A DNA stretch of 64,000 bases, from positions 25,945,670 to 26,009,669 of the forward strand of contig NC_052395.1 of assembly GCF_009389715.1 (NCBI RefSeq), written 5' to 3'. The notes beneath the pieces are model-generated. The model worked only from the letters and a program-made list of their open reading frames with translations. It did not search any database and had not been told where the DNA came from. A program made the position numbers and the translations under genes. Shown piece by piece: positions 59,150 through 64,000 of the stretch (within the stretch, counting starts at the first letter, position 1; each line of letters begins with the position of its first letter). The stretch comes from Phoenix dactylifera (taxonomy: Eukaryota; Streptophyta; Magnoliopsida; Arecales; Arecaceae).

Positions 59150-60540
59150 TTTAATCAAATTTCCATCTTTCCATGGTTTTGTTCTACTTTGGAAATGCTT
59201 CCTTGTCCTTCAAAAGGCCTTTGTTTGGAATTGCTATGGGATTTATGATGCAAAATTTACTATATTTGTTAATTACTTTCAAACATGACTAGTATGCGTT
59301 TACAATTGCCTATTAAAAACTATTCCGGTGCCTTATGATCCTCGTGCTCTCTATTTTTCTCTACATAATGGAAAGGCATGATGCATATGGCGCTTGAATA
59401 TTTTGAGAAATTACTTTCAAATTAAACTTCTTGGTTTCCTTACTTTTTTCTCCCATGTATTTATGACTTAACTATAGAACAGACTTTGTGTTAGCATCTT
59501 AAATTCCCATTCATCAAAAGTCTGGATTTTCCATGTTTGACTGCTTGAGTTCAATTTTATTTTAGGCTTTTCCTACAAAGATATTCTAAATTAATATCTT
59601 AAATGTGATTGATGCCGCTACTTATTTAATTATTTAAGACAATCTTAGCTTGTCTTGGATATCTTGTGATCTTAACTTGATAGATTTGTCTTGAAAGTGA
59701 TTTGACAGATATTTAATGGATATTCTGTGATCTTGACTTCACTGCAGATGCTTCTCACTTGATTATATTGGAGCTTTGGTGTTTGTTATTTTATCATGAA
59801 TCGTTATGTTCTCTGTTAGCATATGTCAGCTTGGCTTATTATTGTTCCTCACCAGAGTAAGTCCACTAAGTGTCAGATTAGCTCATCCATAGTCAAAATA
59901 GCAGTTTTTACTTCTATACTTGACTCTTCCAAACACTTCAACTGATTAAATTTCCATCTTGGCATTGCTTTGTTTCTCCTAAAAAATCAATTGTTTTATG
60001 AGCCTGGAAGCTGGACTTCTCAACCTAGGGTAATGCACTTGTTCTGGAATATTCTTCTCGAACCAAAGCCGCTTTCTAAATGCTTCCTTACTAAAAGTAT
60101 TTTTGAGTATCTAGTGCCTGCACCCACGCCCACACCTTTCACATATTTTTAATACTGGCAACTCAGTTTGAGTATTAAATGCTTCTTGTTTCCTCCACTG
60201 GAACTGCTACAGGGAGTTGTAATGCAAAATTTACTAAATCTGCCAAGTATGACTTTCAAATATGATTGATTATGGCCTGCGATTGCCTATTCAAAGCTCT
60301 TCTAGCTTTTTATTAATTTCTTGGTCTTCACTTTTATCTGTTTAATACAGAGGCTTCTGGTGTATGGCACTTTGTGCTTAGTCAATTGGTCTGAATTTTT
60401 CATGTTTGAGGTGTTTTCTTAACCGTTGGATTGGTTGAGATTGATTCATTGTTTACATTTTCCTGCTGCAGGCCTTGGAGCTAGACAGGTATCAATGTGA
60501 TCGATGCTACTGTTTATTTCGCTGTTTGAGTTAATTGTAC
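59150..60540. repeat. Old local duplication (about 59.15-59.70 and 60.18-60.59 kb)
   Basis: The two stretches share GATGCAAAATTTACTA / AATGCAAAATTTACTA, ATTGCCTATT-AAA, TTTCCATGTTTGA-like and TTGTGATC-TAACT-GATAGATTTGT blocks in the same order. No gene recognised. Confidence 0.6.
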
Positions 60541-61358
60541 CTTGATTTGAATAGCTTGTGATCGTAACTCGATAGATTTGTTAATGTATAATAGCTCTTG
60601 CAGCACGGTTCCAAAAAAAAGAGTCTTCTGTTTAGAATATAATGCTTCATCAGTATCTCTGCTACACTTGAGTTCCTAAAGCCATGACTTCTATCTAATC
60701 CACACATTATGATCAAGATGATTTTACAAACTGAATGTGGCTTGTCTTGGCACATCTGATTGTTGTTTGTACTTCAGTTATGCATTATATATTACAGTTT
60801 CCTTATCAAATTTTATTTGGTGTTGAAACAGATTTCTTTTGGGTGGATCGGGAAGTGGTTGGCGTTGAATTTTGTATACGAATTACTGGAAGCATCAAGT
60901 AGTTTATATGAAATTTGAGATAGTTCTTCCATCAAATTGCAATGTTTGGGAACACACAGTTACACATTGTAGTTATGTCACTATTATGGTTTACCTTTGT
61001 GACAAAATCTTCATCATCTATTTCTAGGCGACTTTGTTAATTGTTTTTACCATTTATGCCCATGGTAGTATTAAATTCAGTAAATGCTATAATTGTCATA
61101 ACTCCGCAGATTGGTTTTTAGGTTTTCCTTTTTCTCTTAAACTCTCACAACACTTTATTTGTTTTCCTCTAAAATCCTGACATATTAACAGATACACTCA
61201 TTCCCAAGTATGAACTTCCTATCGCCCTTCTGCTTTCAATCTACCATACTATACTTTTGTACCTTAAGACTTCTTTTTTCCTGGGTTATGATTCATAAGC
61301 TATCTTGAAGTGTATCAATTCCAATTCTAGAATTTCCTAATTTATACATATCCTTTAT

Positions 61359-61405
<47 letters not shown>

Positions 61406-61662
61406 ATCCTCTTCTTTTTCTTCATTTTGATCGATACAACCCTCTTAATTTATTTTATAAAAGAAAAAAATAGATTGCCAACATTCACAATATTCACAAC
61501 AAGCGATTCGTTAATGTTCACAATATTTGCATGAAAGGGGTACATTCTTAATGACTAACAATGATGTTGACAAAGTTCGTAAGAGGTTTTTGATTGGTTG
61601 AGTACAGGTTCATTTAGACTTAGATGTTACAATATCCATTGCTTGCTTGCATTTAAGCTAAC
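60541..61662. repeat. Direct repeat copy A (about 1.1 kb)
   Basis: Starts CTTGATTTGAATAGCTTGTG and ends near TTAAGCTAAC. Nearly identical to copy B at 62845 apart from a shorter (CT)n tract at 61361-61402. Confidence 0.93.
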
Positions 61663-62844
61663 TGCCGGTTAAGTTTTCCTAGCATAGTAGCATAATATTG
61701 CTATCCCTCACATTGCAGCGAGCTGGGTATGTGTGGGTTCCACAAGCCAGCATCATGACATGAAGTAGGAACCCTGAAATTCAAGCAGCAATTTCACTGA
61801 CCTCCAATTTGAATTACAAGGGAGATGTTTGGATGACTGGAACAAGTATGCCCCACCAACTGCAATTCAGCACCAGATTGTAGCACCATCTTGCTATAGC
61901 AATTGCACTTTAACTAGGAAAATGGAATTTTTCTGACCATACATTTATGAACCTTCTACTTCCCTTCTATTCCCTTTTAATCAAATTAGCTAGCTTGTAA
62001 TGACTGAAAAATGTTTATACCATTAATGGGAGCACAAATAAATTTACCAAGTTGTGTTTAAGCAAAACCATATTAGATGCTGTTGGAATTTTATAGTTAT
62101 TGTTTTGATTTTTAATTTTGTAGTGGTTCGAAATTTTAATTGTTTTATATTTTCTATTGATTATATTACGGGGATGTCTTGAAGAGACTCATCTCTTGGT
62201 AGAACAACTATCAACAGACGCATCCTTTCTTTTTGTGGCATTTTTTCTAAAAAGATGCATACCTTCATTAAAAGTGCTGCATGAAGGAATGTTTCTAAAG
62301 CATCATGTCTCCTAGCTTTACACCCTTTTGAAACATAAGTAAGAGGGAAGATTATGAAAATTCCCTTAATATTCATTCCTCCTTTTCTAGAGTGTTACTT
62401 TAAATCACTCCTGTATTGAGGTTCTGACTAGTTCGGATTTATCTTTGAATCGTGCAACTTAGGACGATCATGAAGCGATTTGTTCTATCTTGAGAGTAGA
62501 CTGCTATCATCTATATGTACCAAGGGAAGGCTAATTCGATCCCAAAGGGGGCATGCCTTGAACCTGGTTATATTTTCTAACTTAATCTTTATATTTTATG
62601 CTATTTATTTTTCTATTTGCGATAGGAAACATGAATTTTCCCAATGCATGCATCATTATTTTTTTAACTTGTGACGGAAACATGAATTTTTCCAATGCGG
62701 GCATTGTTTAAATTTGGGGTTGATGAAAATTTTGTCATGCTATGTAACAAAATCAAACTTAGATTCAAGAAAGGTTATACTATTTCCTTTTTGTAAACAT
62801 TGTTATTTACTACTTTTAACTATAAAAATCTGACTTTAAACCAG
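61663..62844. other. Unique spacer between direct repeat copies
   Basis: T-rich non-coding DNA with no recognised gene. It contains a TCCCAATGCATGCAT / TTCCAATGCGGGCAT imperfect repeat near 62637-62705. Confidence 0.5.
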
Positions 62845-63677
62845 CTTGATTTGAATAGCTTGTGATCGTAACTTGATAGATTTGTTAATGTATAATATTT
62901 CTTGCAGCACGGTTCCAAAAAAGAGAGTCTTCTGTTTAGAATATAATGCTTCATCAGTATCTCTGCTACACTTGAGTTCCTAAAGCCATGACTTCTATCT
63001 AATCCACACATTATGATCAAGATGATTTTACAAACTGAATGTGGCTTGTCTTGGCACATCTGATTGTTATTTGTACTTCAGTTATGCATTATATATTACA
63101 ATTTCCTTATCAAATTTTATTTGGTGTTGAAACAGATTTCTTTTGGGTGGATCAGGAAGTGGTTGGCATTGAATTTTGTATACGAATTACTGGAAGCATC
63201 AAGTAGTTTATATGAAATTTGAGATAGTTCTTCCATCAAATTGCAATGTTTGGGAACACACAGTTACACATTGTAGTTACGTCACTATTATGGTTTACCT
63301 TTGTGACAAAATCTTCATCATCTATTTCTAGGCGACCTTGTTAATTGTTTTTACCATTTATGCCCATGGTAGTATTAAATTCAGTAAATGCTATAATTGT
63401 CATAACTCCGCAGATTGGTTTCTTAGGTTTTCCTTTTTCTCTTAAACTCTCACAACATTTTATTTGTTTTCCTCTAAAATCCTGACATATTAACAGATAC
63501 ACTCATTCCCAAGTATGAACTTCCTATTACCCTTCTGCTTTCAATCTACCATACTATACTTTTATACCTTAAGACTTCTTTTTTCCTGGGTTATGATTCA
63601 TAAGCTATCATGAAGTGTTTCAATTCCAATTCTAGAATTTCCTAATTTATACATATCCTTTATAATTCTCCCTCCCT

Positions 63678-63740
<63 letters not shown>

Positions 63741-64000
63741 ATCCTCTTCTTTTTCTTCATTTTGATCGATACAACCCTCTTAATTTATTTTATAAAAGAA
63801 AAATTTAGATTGCCAACATTCACAATATTCACAACAAGCGATTCGTTAATGTTCACAATATTTGCATGAAAGGGGTACATTCTTAATGACTAACAATGAT
63901 GTGGACAAAGTTCGTAAGAGGTTTTTGATTGGTTGAGTACAGGTTCATTTAGACGTAGATGTTACAATATCCATTGCTTGCTTGCATTTAAGCTAACAGC
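62845..64000. repeat. Direct repeat copy B (runs to window edge)
   Basis: Second copy, 2,304 bp downstream of copy A at its start and 2,335 bp at its end. The difference is mostly the longer (CCCT)n(CT)n tract at 63669-63735. It may continue beyond the window. Confidence 0.93.

Noticed and set aside
1..64000. CRISPR arrays, bacterial operons, rRNA or tRNA genes
   Set aside because: None seen. The regular repeats are element-internal tandem arrays without spacers, and the tRNA-like matches are only retrotransposon primer-binding sites.

Overview
Nuclear DNA of a flowering plant. Three host genes are present: a many-exon aconitase, a chloroplast ATP synthase gamma gene and a small unknown gene. 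The rest is mostly nested LTR retrotransposons, a hAT-type DNA transposon and LINE remnants. Intron style, AT-rich intergenic DNA, and the Tat, chromodomain and copia elements fit a large-genome monocot. The GTACCG-rich repeat in an aconitase intron makes me think of a palm, but that is a low-confidence inference.

Layout. (1) 1-8886, minus strand: first 15 exons of a mitochondrial-type aconitase; the 3' exons lie off the left edge. (2) 8.9-17.5 kb: AT-rich intergenic DNA, a decayed coding copy (about 10.0-10.5 kb) and a 4.3-kb internally deleted Tat-type Ty3 element (10856-15187, TSD AAACC). (3) 17515-18640, minus: intronless ATPC1 with one frameshift. (4) About 18.99-52.92 kb: a transposon nest upstream of ATPC1. 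Its base is a LINE RNase H remnant. A hAT-like element (19111-42775, 8-bp TSD GTCGGAGG) sits in the LINE and carries exons of the autophagy/endosome gene VPS38/UVRAG. A chromodomain Ty3 element (21288-41609, TSD CTTCA) sits in the hAT element, and a 12.6-kb Tat-type Ty3 element (22371-34980, TSD CCTAT) sits in its integrase. A copia element (43027-52735, TSD GCTAA) sits separately in the LINE. (5) 52.9-56.6 kb: intergenic DNA with a short LINE. (6) 56676-57053, plus: a 125-aa gene of unknown function. (7) 57-64 kb: T-rich non-coding DNA shaped by repeated local duplications.

The two most interesting observations are these. First, the inner Tat element carries an antisense gene of three exons with perfect GT-AG introns and an uninterrupted 702-codon frame, although its own gag-pol has two stops and a frameshift. 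Second, the non-autonomous hAT element has captured introns and exons of VPS38. Each insertion was placed by reading the host sequence across the target-site duplication. Intron boundaries were set by eye from splice sites and codon phase; nothing was checked against a database.
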